DNA of 44,633 nucleotides, from positions 1 through 44,633 of the forward strand of contig JAPPFM010000011.1 in assembly GCA_028821605.1 (NCBI GenBank), written 5' to 3'. Both the position numbers and the translations under genes were made by a program. Under the pieces are notes generated by a model that saw nothing but the letters and a program-made list of their open reading frames with translations, searched no databases and was not told where the DNA came from. This document shows, piece by piece, positions 35,173-43,661 of this stretch. Origin of the DNA: Candidatus Poribacteria bacterium. GTDB taxonomy: Bacteria > Poribacteria > WGA-4E > WGA-3G. Positions within the stretch are counted from its first letter, which is position 1. Every line of letters starts with the position of its first letter.

Positions 35173-36186
35173 GTGGAGTATAGACGATTAGGAAAGAGTG
35201 GACTCAAAGTGTCCGAAATCTGTTTAGGTACGATGACCTTTGGGCATGGTGCTGATGAAGCAGAGGCGAACCGTATGGTGGATCTTGCTCTGGATGCCGG
35301 TGTAAATTTTTTTGATACTGCCAATTCTTATGGTGATGGTGAATCCGAAATTCTGCTTGGGAAGGCACTCAAGGGACGACGACGTGATGCGGTTGTTGCA
35401 ACCAAGTTTTTCAATCCGATGGGCACCGGTCCCAATGATTCTGGCATGTCTCGCGTCCATATTATGCAGGCGATTGACGATAGCCTTAAACGCCTCCAGA
35501 TGGATTATGTAGATATCTACTATATTCACCACGTTGATTCGCAAACCCCATTAGAGGAGATGCTGCAAGCACTGGATGATCTCGTCCGCCAAGGGAAGGT
35601 CCGCTATACGGCGTGTAGCAACTATCAAGCGTGGCGATTATCCGAAGCGTTGTGGCTCAGCGATACGAACAATTGGGCGCGGTTTGCCTGCTATCAACCG
35701 CAATATAGTCTCGTTGTGCGGGATATAGAGCAAGAACTTGTGCCGCTCTGTGAACTTAAAGGGTTAGGTGTCGTTGTATGGAGTCCATTGGCGGGTGGGT
35801 TTCTCTCTGGCAAATACAAGCCGGGTGAACGTACACACGGCGGGACTCGATCCGAAGAGGGATGGGCATATCCCGAACGCTATTTTGCGAACAACGCCGA
35901 TGAGACGTTGCAGACACTCCTTGATGTTTCTGATGACCTCGGACATAGTCCTGCACAAGTTGCGCTCCGTTGGGTGCTTGAACAACGCGCGATGACTTCG
36001 GTGATTGTCGGCGCAAGGCATGTGGAGCATTTGCGCGATAACCTGGGTGCGGCGGGGTGGCGACTTGAAGGGGACGCTCTCCAAAAACTCAACGAAGTTT
36101 CACATCTACCGGATCGCTATCCTGAAGCAATGGAGAAGAACATGCACGAACGACGGAATAGTGCCGTTGATATGCCACGATTGTAG
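35173..36186 (+). CDS. Aldo/keto reductase
   Basis: 337 residues, TIM-barrel NADPH-dependent oxidoreductase. Catalytic tetrad: Asp48 (FFDTAN), Tyr53 (SYGDG), Lys78 (VATKF) and His119 (YYIHHVD). LGTMTFG near the start and VIVGARHVEHLRDN near the end are AKR signatures; the latter binds the NADP phosphate. GTG 35173 after GGAGGAATA. Cytoplasmic. Substrate unknown. Confidence 0.9.
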   Translation: MEYRRLGKSGLKVSEICLGTMTFGHGADEAEANRMVDLALDAGVNFFDTANSYGDGESEILLGKALKGRRRDAVVATKFFNPMGTGPNDSGMSRVHIMQAIDDSLKRLQMDYVDIYYIHHVDSQTPLEEMLQALDDLVRQGKVRYTACSNYQAWRLSEALWLSDTNNWARFACYQPQYSLVVRDIEQELVPLCELKGLGVVVWSPLAGGFLSGKYKPGERTHGGTRSEEGWAYPERYFANNADETLQTLLDVSDDLGHSPAQVALRWVLEQRAMTSVIVGARHVEHLRDNLGAAGWRLEGDALQKLNEVSHLPDRYPEAMEKNMHERRNSAVDMPRL

Positions 36187-36324
36187 AACTCAGATGCAGC
36201 AAAAAGCCGAACTTTTCTCTTGTGGATTTGACTAACTTAAACAATGAACGCTTTTTAGCGAATAATGGGTGGCGCGGAAGGACATACTGTACCATTTCGG
36301 GCTTTAAGCTCAGGAGGGGTCTCC

Positions 36325-38397
36325 ATGATAGGAAAATTAGGAAAATGGAAAATTGTTGCGATTGTCGGCGCGGTGCTACTGGTAGTAGCCGCAGTCGCCG
36401 TAGGACGCATCATCTTTACAAATGCAAACGGAACAAACAGTGCTGAGGCAACAGAAATAAAGACAGCAATGGTAGAACGGGGTAATATTGCGGTAACAAT
36501 AGACGCAACAGGTACTATCAAACCTTTGAATATTGTCAAGGTTAGCTCTAAAGCGAGTGGAAAAATCTTGGAACTCAAGGTTGATGCCGGTGATTACGTT
36601 GAGAAGGATGAAATCATTGCGGTTATTGAAACGACCTACGTGCAGATTAGTTTGGAGCAGGCTGAAGCCGATGTGAGAACCGCGGAAGCGCGCCTGCAGC
36701 AGGCGGAGCTTGATATCCAACTCCAGAGGGAGCAATCGGCAGTTCAGATTCGTCAAGCGGAGGAATCTCTCGCTGAAGCCAAGCAAAGACTCGTCCAGTT
36801 AAAGGAACAAATTCGCCTTGAAAAGATAGCGAATGCCCGCGGCGTGTTAGATGCTGAAAACAATCTCAAGATTGCCAACATTCGATATAGTTTGCTAACC
36901 TCTGATGAGGTGCGGGAGGAAAATAGGCAGCGCGCGAAAAACTCCTTGGAACAGGAAGAAGCAAACTTAGAGTTGGTAACAGCAGAACATGAGAGAAATA
37001 CGAAACTTTACGAGAAAGAACTCATTTCACAAGCGGCATTGGAATCTTCACAGGCACAACTTAAATCAGCACAGGCGCGGCATCGGTCCGCTGAAGAAAA
37101 CCTAAAACTGGTAGAGAAGCCTGCTACTGAAGCTGAACTTGAATTGGGTCAAGCCGATATTAGAAAGGCAGAATTCAACCTTGAAGTCGCTAGAGAACGG
37201 GTGGAGGCTGAAGCCACACGAGACATGGATATTAAACTTCAGGAGCAACGGATTGTGCAAGCTGAAGAGTCTTTGAAACTCACAAGGGCGAATCAGAAAC
37301 AGATTGAGCGTAGGGAACGCGACCTGGAGACCGCTCGCTCATCGGTCAAACGCAGTGAAACGCAGTTGGAACTCCGTCGAATTGAGTATGACGATACGAC
37401 CATCAAGGCACCCATCTCTGGAACGATTCTTGAAAAACTGGTTGAAGAGGGACAAGTGATTACTTCACGCCTCTCCTCAATCGCCTCAGAAGAAGGACAG
37501 ACGCTTGTCACGATGGCAGACCTTGACACTGTCTATGTCGTAACAGAGGTTGATGAAACCGACATCGGTAAGGTAGAGATAGGACAACCGGTGACCATCA
37601 CAGTCGAAGCCTATCCCGATACACCGTTTCAGGGTGAGGTCTTGAAAATCGCTCCCTTGGGACAGGCGATTCAGAACGTGACAACTTTTGAAGTAACCTC
37701 CGAGTTGAAAAACGTCAAGGCTACCCAATCACCACAAGGCTTCGGACGTGGTGGTGGAAGGGGACAAGACGGCGGGTTCCGTGGCGATATGGCGAATATG
37801 ACTGATGAACAACGCGCACGTTTCCGGGCAATGCGCCAGCAACGCCAAGCGGAAAATGACGGTGCTGCGCAAACCCCAACCCCTGCACCTGATACCACCT
37901 CCTCGCAACCCTCCGAAGAAACATCTGTTGCGGAGACAGAAGAAACTGATGAAGAAGACGATTGGGGTGGACTTTTCGGCGGATTTTTTGAGGAAGCACC
38001 GGCTGTAGAAGCACCGACACAACCTGAACCAACAGAGACTGAGGATATGAAGATACCGTTCCTCAAACCCGGCATGAACGCTTCTGTGCAGATCTCAGCT
38101 GTCAACAGAACAGACATTCTCACCCTTCCACCCGAAGCGGTTCTTGATATGCGGGGCAGGAAAATGGTGCGGATTGTTGGTGAAGACGGTCAACCCGGGA
38201 GGCCGCAACCTATCGTGACGGGGGTCAGTAGTTTTGAAAAGATTGAGGTTATCTCTGGGCTTGCTGAAGGAGATGTCGTCGCAATCGGCGGCTTTATGGC
38301 TGGTGGCGGTGGTGGTCGCAGTGCAGAATGGCGGCAACGCATGATGAATCCAGCCTCCACAATGCGTCGAATGACCGGTGGTGGTCGTGGGCGATAG
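36325..38397 (+). CDS. Membrane-fusion protein (HlyD/MacA-like) with low-complexity insert
   Basis: 690 residues. One N-terminal membrane segment (about 9-29), then a lipoyl/barrel domain (SSKASGKILELKVDAGDYVE), a long coiled coil (about 90-350) and a returning barrel half (IKAPISGTILEKLVEEGQVI). An insert of about 100 residues (470-572) rich in Gly, Gln, Thr and acidic residues interrupts the C-terminal domain before FLKPGMNASVQI. It links an inner-membrane transporter to the outer membrane in efflux systems. ATG 36325 after AGGAGGGG; the earlier frame from 36265 lacks a good site. Next gene is the permease. Confidence 0.85.
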   Translation: MIGKLGKWKIVAIVGAVLLVVAAVAVGRIIFTNANGTNSAEATEIKTAMVERGNIAVTIDATGTIKPLNIVKVSSKASGKILELKVDAGDYVEKDEIIAVIETTYVQISLEQAEADVRTAEARLQQAELDIQLQREQSAVQIRQAEESLAEAKQRLVQLKEQIRLEKIANARGVLDAENNLKIANIRYSLLTSDEVREENRQRAKNSLEQEEANLELVTAEHERNTKLYEKELISQAALESSQAQLKSAQARHRSAEENLKLVEKPATEAELELGQADIRKAEFNLEVARERVEAEATRDMDIKLQEQRIVQAEESLKLTRANQKQIERRERDLETARSSVKRSETQLELRRIEYDDTTIKAPISGTILEKLVEEGQVITSRLSSIASEEGQTLVTMADLDTVYVVTEVDETDIGKVEIGQPVTITVEAYPDTPFQGEVLKIAPLGQAIQNVTTFEVTSELKNVKATQSPQGFGRGGGRGQDGGFRGDMANMTDEQRARFRAMRQQRQAENDGAAQTPTPAPDTTSSQPSEETSVAETEETDEEDDWGGLFGGFFEEAPAVEAPTQPEPTETEDMKIPFLKPGMNASVQISAVNRTDILTLPPEAVLDMRGRKMVRIVGEDGQPGRPQPIVTGVSSFEKIEVISGLAEGDVVAIGGFMAGGGGGRSAEWRQRMMNPASTMRRMTGGGRGR

Positions 38398-38451
38398 ACT
38401 TATCAACCGCTTTATAGGCGCAGTTCATAATTGCGCCAAGGAGAGAGCACC

Positions 38452-39663
38452 GTGAGTATCTTGGAGAGTCTTACAAATGCATTGAGTGCCTTATTGGCAA
38501 ATAAACTCCGATCTATGTTGACAATGTTGGGAGTGATCATCGGTGTCGGTGCTATTATAACCACGACCTCAATTGGTGAGGGTGCGAAGGCCGATGTCAC
38601 CGAACGGATTCAGACATTAGGCGCGAATATTCTCGCTGTTCGTCCAGGGCAAAGCAGGTTTCGAGGACGCGGTTCTGCTGATGCACGCAGAAGTCTCACC
38701 GTTAAAGACATAGCAGCCCTACAGGAACACGGAACGACTTTTGGTTATGTTACACCCGAGGTCAGCAGCCGCGCACAAGTGAAGTACCAGAATAAAAATA
38801 CGAACACAACCATCGTTGGTACATCCCCGGAGTATCTTGTCACCGCTAACTTTACCGTCGAAAAGGGCAGGTTTTTTACAGAGAGTGATATCCGGTACCG
38901 TGAACGTGTGTGTGTTCTCGGAAAGAGCGTTGTTGACAATCTCTTTGAAACGATAGAACCGGTCGGCAAGACGGTCAAAATTAAAGGGGTCGGTTTTCAC
39001 GTCTTGGGTGTTATGAAAGAGAAGGGCGCGAGCGGATGGCGAAACCCGGACGATCAGGTTTTCATTCCGTATTCGACTGCCATGAAACGCGTTTTTGGAA
39101 ATGATTATCTATCGAGCATCAGTATACAGGCAAATGACGGTAAACTTCTTGAGGCAGCAGAAACTGAGGTAACCGAGCTTCTCCGTAAGCAACACAAGAT
39201 CCCAATAAACAAGGATCCCGATTTTCACATCCGTAACCAAGCGGAATTCATGGAAACACTCGAAGAATCAAACCAAACCTTTACGAACCTGATTTTAGGG
39301 ATTGCTGTGGTATCGTTAGTTGTCGGTGGCATTGGTATTATGAACATTATGCTCGTTTCTGTGACAGAGCGGACGAAAGAAATCGGTCTTCGGAAAGCGG
39401 TTGGTGCACAACGTTCCGATATCCTCGCTCAGTTCCTCGTCGAATCCACGAGCCTTGCACTTGTAGGCGGTATTATTGGTATCGGTGTGGGCATAGCCGG
39501 TGCGGAACTGGTGACATCGTTCTGGGAGTGGCGAACCCTTGTCTCGCCGATGTACGGAATGGTTTCTTTTGTTGTCAGCGCGTTGGTAGGTATCTTTTTC
39601 GGTGCGTATCCTGCATGGAAAGCGGCAAAACTTCATCCGATTGATGCACTTAGACACGAGTAG
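38452..39663 (+). CDS. ABC transporter permease, MacB/FtsX type
   Basis: 403 residues. N-terminal membrane segment in MLGVIIGVGAIITTTSIGE, a periplasmic MacB-type domain (about 50-275) and three C-terminal membrane segments with VVSLVVGGIGIMNIMLVSVT and TKEIGLRKAVGAQRSDI, the FtsX signature. It ends AAKLHPIDALRHE, typical for this family. GTG 38452 after AAGGAGAGAG. It pairs with the upstream membrane-fusion protein, but the ATPase (N-terminal half of MacB) is not present here and must be elsewhere. Confidence 0.88.
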   Translation: MSILESLTNALSALLANKLRSMLTMLGVIIGVGAIITTTSIGEGAKADVTERIQTLGANILAVRPGQSRFRGRGSADARRSLTVKDIAALQEHGTTFGYVTPEVSSRAQVKYQNKNTNTTIVGTSPEYLVTANFTVEKGRFFTESDIRYRERVCVLGKSVVDNLFETIEPVGKTVKIKGVGFHVLGVMKEKGASGWRNPDDQVFIPYSTAMKRVFGNDYLSSISIQANDGKLLEAAETEVTELLRKQHKIPINKDPDFHIRNQAEFMETLEESNQTFTNLILGIAVVSLVVGGIGIMNIMLVSVTERTKEIGLRKAVGAQRSDILAQFLVESTSLALVGGIIGIGVGIAGAELVTSFWEWRTLVSPMYGMVSFVVSALVGIFFGAYPAWKAAKLHPIDALRHE

Positions 39664-39671
39664 ACTATACC

Positions 39672-39704
39672 AGAGGCGTGGTTTCCAACCATGCCTCTTT
39701 TTTT
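39672..39704 (+). terminator. Intrinsic terminator after the ABC permease
   Basis: AGAGGCGTGGTT (39672-39683) and AACCATGCCTCT (39687-39698) pair over 12 bases with one G-U, followed by a run of T to 39704. Confidence 0.9.
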
Positions 39705-39984
39705 AATAGAGTGGAATGCGAAAATGGAGTGCTATGTTCTTCATTAGGGGTATATGATGTAATTCCAGTGATTTATGAGGGCAAGAGATATACCGATAAC
39801 CGATGCGCTTGTTACCTTCCGTTCAAAGTTATCGTTAATTGTATAACCCACTATAAAACCCATGTTACCGCCTCTTTGTAGACATAGTGCCAGACCGTGT
39901 GTGGAAAGAAAGTGCTTAGAAAACCGTGTGCAAACGTTCCTGATTCATTAGGTGGCAGCTTGGAGTATAATAAAAGGAATTACT
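39705..39984 (+). other. Spacer before the SDR gene, 280 bases after the terminator
   Basis: The whole gene-free stretch runs 39664-39984. After the terminator it holds no convincing open frame. Around 39793-39845 are weak heptamer-like pieces (GATAACC, AGTTATC), possibly a decayed repeat element. TATAAT at 39966-39971 lies 13 bases before the SDR ATG and may be its -10 box, with a poor -35 (TTCATT, 39944). Confidence 0.4.
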
Positions 39985-40701
39985 ATGGAAAAAACAGCAG
40001 TTATCGCAGGCGTGGGTCCCGGTTTAGGGGCTGCACTTGCCCGTAAATTTGTAGAGGAAGGATGCAACGTAGCACTCTTATCGCGCTCATCCGCCTACAT
40101 TAAAAACCTATCCACGCGATTGGCAAAATCCGGACGTACAGCCATTCCGATCCCGACGGATATTACCGAACCTGAGCAGGTGGATCAAAGTTTTGATCGT
40201 ATTCGAGAAGAGCTGGGAGCCCCTGACATCTTGGTAAATCATGCTGGAAACGCCGCTTGGGGGAGTTTCGCAGATCTCACTCCTGAAGCGTTTGAGGGGG
40301 CGTGGCGCGTCTGCACCCTCGGTGGGTTCCTCTGTTCAAAACAGGTGGTACCAGGGATGCTTAAGAAGGGCGGTGGAGACATTATATTTACGGGTGCTAC
40401 CTCTGCTGTCCGTGGGAGGGCAGGGGCGTTGGCGTTTAGTAGTGCCAAGTATGCGACCCGAGGTTTGGCATCGGCACTCGCGCGCGAAGTCGGTCCGCAC
40501 GGTATCCATGTCGCCCATGTGATCATTGACGGTGTTATTGATACACCGGGGGTGCGACAACGCTATAAGCTCAGCGAGAATGAACCACTCCTTGAACCCG
40601 ATGCGATTGCGGATACCTATTGGGCTTTAGTGCAGCAGGAACGGAGCGCGTGGACTTTTGAGGTTGATGTCCGCCCTCATAATGAGGAATTTTTCACCTA
40701 A
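39985..40701 (+). CDS. Short-chain dehydrogenase/reductase family protein lacking the catalytic Tyr
   Basis: 238 residues. Rossmann motif GVGPGLG (9-15), NHAGN (85-89, equivalent to NNAG) and Ser140 in FTGATS. The YxxxK motif reads FSSAK: Phe151 in place of Tyr, Lys155 kept. I recall related SDR-like proteins with an F at this position, so it may be subfamily-wide rather than a mutation. IHVAHVIIDGVIDTPG is typical of that subgroup. ATG 39985 after AAAAGGAAT; an earlier frame start at 39952 lacks a site. Role unknown. Confidence 0.8.
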   Translation: MEKTAVIAGVGPGLGAALARKFVEEGCNVALLSRSSAYIKNLSTRLAKSGRTAIPIPTDITEPEQVDQSFDRIREELGAPDILVNHAGNAAWGSFADLTPEAFEGAWRVCTLGGFLCSKQVVPGMLKKGGGDIIFTGATSAVRGRAGALAFSSAKYATRGLASALAREVGPHGIHVAHVIIDGVIDTPGVRQRYKLSENEPLLEPDAIADTYWALVQQERSAWTFEVDVRPHNEEFFT

Positions 40702-40723
40702 TTTTTTCTATCCTATCATGGTA

Positions 40724-40745
40724 GGCGCGGTTTTTTAACCGCGCC
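40724..40745. repeat. GGCGCGGTT palindrome between convergent genes
   Basis: GGCGCGGTT (40724-40732) and AACCGCGCC (40737-40745) with a TTTT loop. Similar in style to the palindromes at 29729 and 30759. It may terminate both convergent genes, although no terminal T-run is present. Confidence 0.6.
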
Positions 40746-40766
40746 GCCACAGAATCACAACCTAAC

Positions 40767-42140
40767 CTAAAACGTACTCTCCCTTGAGGTCAAAGGACAC
40801 CAGCGCGTCGTTTCAAGGTACCGAAGCAAGGCTGCCTTTGCCTCCGGTGTCCCGATCCGATAAAGCGCGTGCACAGCATCGCCGCGTACGTAGCGGCTTT
40901 CATCGAACAGCATATTTTGTAGCCCTTCAACTGCTTCAGGGGCATTCTGACCAATCCGTGCCAACGAGAATACTGCATTCCATCTTGCGCCAGCGTGCGG
41001 ATCCTTCAACGCCTTCACAAGACCGGGAACTGCAATCGAATTTGATTGACTTGTTGTTCCTAACGCCTCTATCGTATGTGCACGTACGGAGCCGGATTCA
41101 TCTGCTAACGTCTCAACCAAAGCTGGTACCGCCGGTTCTGCCTTATTCCCTAAATCACCGAGTGCTTCTGCTGCGTTATTACGGGTGTATTCACGCGGAT
41201 CTTTTAGCGCATCGCGGAGTGACTCAACGGCTGGGGTACCGACTGCATTGAGCGCATAACAGGCGTTTCGACGCGTCATCTCCGATTCGTCTTGTAGACA
41301 CCGCACCAAAGCATGCACTGCCTTTTCGCCAAATCGAGGCAACTCGTAAGCCGCCTGCAGCCCAATCGATTCCGATGTGCTGTTGAGCGCGCTGATGAGA
41401 CCAGACAGCGATTCACCATTCGATGTTCCGTTTGTGTCATTATCTTCCACCGCTCGATGCCAGTTCCAAAGGTGTCGGAACATCTCCTGATGTTCGGTGG
41501 GTCCTACGGGAGTGCCGTTTGCCCAGTCTGTTTCCTTATTTTCCCAAGTGGGTTCCTCCGGTTCTGACATCCGAACGTAGAGAAATTTCATCATATAGCG
41601 CCTTTTCTCACTACTGTTAGGCATCGCGCGGTGCCATAGGTCGTAGTTGGCAAAGGCGACCGTTCCCGCTTCCCCAACGATGGGTTGTTCCGGTGAGATT
41701 TCTGACCCTTCCCTTGTGCTGTAGTAGTGGCTCATCGGAACCACACCGGTGGGACCCAGTTCAAGCGGTGTATCCTGCGGATAGTAGAAAACCAGCAGCC
41801 TGCGTGTATGGTGCGACCAGCGTTTTCCGCCGTCTTGATGCATCCCTTGCCCACCGCTACCGGGTGGGTTGTAGTGTGGATGGCGGTGTGGTTGCATATA
41901 GTGGTCCTCACCGAGCAAACTTGTCAAGGCACCGCTAACATTCGGATCGTCAAAGACCTGCTGAATCTCTGGTATCCTTGGTAAAAGGTTATTCCCCGGG
42001 TTTCCTTCCTTATCAAAGACACTTACCGTCTTTTCATAGACTGCATCGTGAAATTGTGCTGGTAGATCAGTTGTAACAGTCACGAAACCGTTCACAATGA
42101 AATGCCGCATCTGCGCGTCGCTTAAGAGGTGTACTGCCAT
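40767..42140 (-). CDS. Phytanoyl-CoA dioxygenase-family protein fused to HEAT repeats
   Basis: 457 residues. Residues 1-220 are a PhyH-type Fe(II)/2-oxoglutarate oxygenase: metal motif His101-Gln-Asp103 (GMHQDGG), distal His170 (DLWHRAMPN) and an Arg at 180/181 for 2-oxoglutarate. From about 245 to 445 follow about six HEAT repeats (TRRNACYALNAVGTPAVESL, YTRNNAAEALGDLGNKAEPA and others), usually a protein-interaction scaffold. ATG 42140 follows GAGGAAGGAAT. Divergent from the aminotransferase gene. Substrate unknown. Confidence 0.82.
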   Translation of the reverse strand: MAVHLLSDAQMRHFIVNGFVTVTTDLPAQFHDAVYEKTVSVFDKEGNPGNNLLPRIPEIQQVFDDPNVSGALTSLLGEDHYMQPHRHPHYNPPGSGGQGMHQDGGKRWSHHTRRLLVFYYPQDTPLELGPTGVVPMSHYYSTREGSEISPEQPIVGEAGTVAFANYDLWHRAMPNSSEKRRYMMKFLYVRMSEPEEPTWENKETDWANGTPVGPTEHQEMFRHLWNWHRAVEDNDTNGTSNGESLSGLISALNSTSESIGLQAAYELPRFGEKAVHALVRCLQDESEMTRRNACYALNAVGTPAVESLRDALKDPREYTRNNAAEALGDLGNKAEPAVPALVETLADESGSVRAHTIEALGTTSQSNSIAVPGLVKALKDPHAGARWNAVFSLARIGQNAPEAVEGLQNMLFDESRYVRGDAVHALYRIGTPEAKAALLRYLETTRWCPLTSRESTF

Positions 42141-42261
42141 TTTTAATTCCTTCCTCTTTTCCGAAACTTGCTATAAATCCTATTCACAACACTCAAGTTA
42201 TCCTATTATTGCATAAAATCAGGCAATTTTTCAAGAAATTCTCCTGTCAAATCCAAAATTA

Positions 42262-42270
42262 TGTTAAAAT
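42262..42270 (+). promoter_or_regulatory. Extended -10 element before the aminotransferase gene
   Basis: TGTTAAAAT (42262-42270) fits an extended -10; the -35 (CTGTCA, 42244) is poor and the spacer short (15). It lies in the divergent spacer 42141-42324. Confidence 0.4.
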
Positions 42271-42324
42271 AGTTAAAATTGGAGCGGATTTAACGCACAG
42301 CATACCGAAATTGGAGGTTTCTGG

Positions 42325-43530
42325 ATGGGACGGAGTTTTGAAAAATCACTCGCGTGGAAAGAACGCGCGAAAGCAGCATTAGTTGGCGGTGGGCAACCGC
42401 ATAAGCAGAGCCAGCCACCGAGACCTGTTATGGTCGCAGGCGCGAAGGGTGCGCATTTCTGGGATGCCGACGGAAACGACTATATTGATTATCTAATGGG
42501 ATACGGACCTATGATCCTTGGACATGCGTATCCCACTGTGATTGATACGGTCACGAAATACCTCGTCGAGCGTGGAAATGTCTATAATTTCGGGCATACG
42601 CTTGAGGTGGAACTCGCCGAGAAATTAGTAGAGATTATTCCGTCGGCGGAAAGAGTCGCCTACTTTGTCGGCGGATCGGACGCGACGACTGGCGCGATTA
42701 AGTTTGCACGTGCATATACCGGTAGAGAAAAAGTGATTCGGTCGGGTTATCACGGATGGCACGATTGGTGTAGCCATGCACGCGGGCACCTGCCGGGTTC
42801 CGCTGCTGCGACACTCAGTGTCGATTTCAACGATCTTGAAGGACTTGCCGACCTCTTTAAAGCGCACCCTGACGAGATTGCGTGTTTGATTATGGAACCT
42901 TCTGGACACGACCTCCCAAAAGACGGATACCTTGAAGAAGCAAAGAAACTCGTCAATGCTAACGGCGCGTTGATGATTTTCGATGAAGTCAAAACGGGAT
43001 TCCGCTATTCTTTAGGCGGTGCACAGGAATACTTCGGTGTCACCCCCGATATGTCTGTTTTCGGGAAAGCCCTCGCGAACGGTTTCGCAACGGCTGTGGT
43101 CGTCGGGAAAAAAGAGATCATGGATGAAGTGAGCGATGTTTGGGTCGCCGCGACCTTCCACGGGGAAGTATCGCTCGTTGCTGCAGCGATCGCTACAATT
43201 GAGGAACTTGAAGCGAAGGACGGTGTCGCCTTCATGTGGAAACAGGGACAGAAATTGTTGGACGGTTACAGAGAAATGACTGCGCGTCTCGGTATTGATA
43301 ACGCCCGCATCGGTGGTATCGGACCCATGCCATTCTTCGGTTTAAGTGCCGATAGTGATGACGAAAAGCAACAGCGATTCCACAAAACCTTCTATGAAGC
43401 GACCTTGGATGGTGGTTTATACCTACCAGAGGGACATATCTGGTTTATGTCCATGTCCCATACCGATGAAGACGTTGCGAAGACGCTCAGTGTTTCTGAA
43501 GATGCTCTCAAACGCGCAAAAGCTGCATAG
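42325..43530 (+). CDS. Class-III PLP aminotransferase (GSA-aminomutase-like)
   Basis: 401 residues, fold-type I PLP enzyme resembling glutamate-1-semialdehyde 2,1-aminomutase. The catalytic Lys248 lies in VFGKALANG and Asp220 of FDEVKTGFR binds the PLP ring; GGSDATTGAIKFARAYTG and GYHGWHDW are family signatures. No haem-synthesis genes are nearby, so it need not be HemL; related proteins act on amino sugars or omega-amino acids. ATG 42325 after TTGGAGG. Its stop codon is absorbed in repeat element R5. Confidence 0.85.
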   Translation: MGRSFEKSLAWKERAKAALVGGGQPHKQSQPPRPVMVAGAKGAHFWDADGNDYIDYLMGYGPMILGHAYPTVIDTVTKYLVERGNVYNFGHTLEVELAEKLVEIIPSAERVAYFVGGSDATTGAIKFARAYTGREKVIRSGYHGWHDWCSHARGHLPGSAAATLSVDFNDLEGLADLFKAHPDEIACLIMEPSGHDLPKDGYLEEAKKLVNANGALMIFDEVKTGFRYSLGGAQEYFGVTPDMSVFGKALANGFATAVVVGKKEIMDEVSDVWVAATFHGEVSLVAAAIATIEELEAKDGVAFMWKQGQKLLDGYREMTARLGIDNARIGGIGPMPFFGLSADSDDEKQQRFHKTFYEATLDGGLYLPEGHIWFMSMSHTDEDVAKTLSVSEDALKRAKAA

Positions 43531-43621
43531 CGATCAGCAGTCGGCAGTCAGCAATCAGCAAAAAGAGACTATTCTTAAACGAAAACCTCTTAAAACTGAC
43601 CGCCGATGGAAACTGATAACC
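43529..43621 (+). repeat. Heptamer inverted-array element R5
   Basis: Left array in exact register: AGCGATC (43529), AGCAGTC (43536), GGCAGTC (43543), AGCAATC (43550), AGC. Right: GACCGCC (43598), GATGGAA (43605), GATAACC (43615). The left array begins inside the TAG stop of the aminotransferase gene. Confidence 0.8.
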
Positions 43622-43661
43622 ATTCCTCTGACCGCGATGGCCAATACAAAGGATGTCTATT

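Noticed and set aside
37671-38123. Reverse open frames in the low-complexity part of the membrane-fusion gene
   Set aside because: Arise from the biased composition of the insert; no independent evidence.
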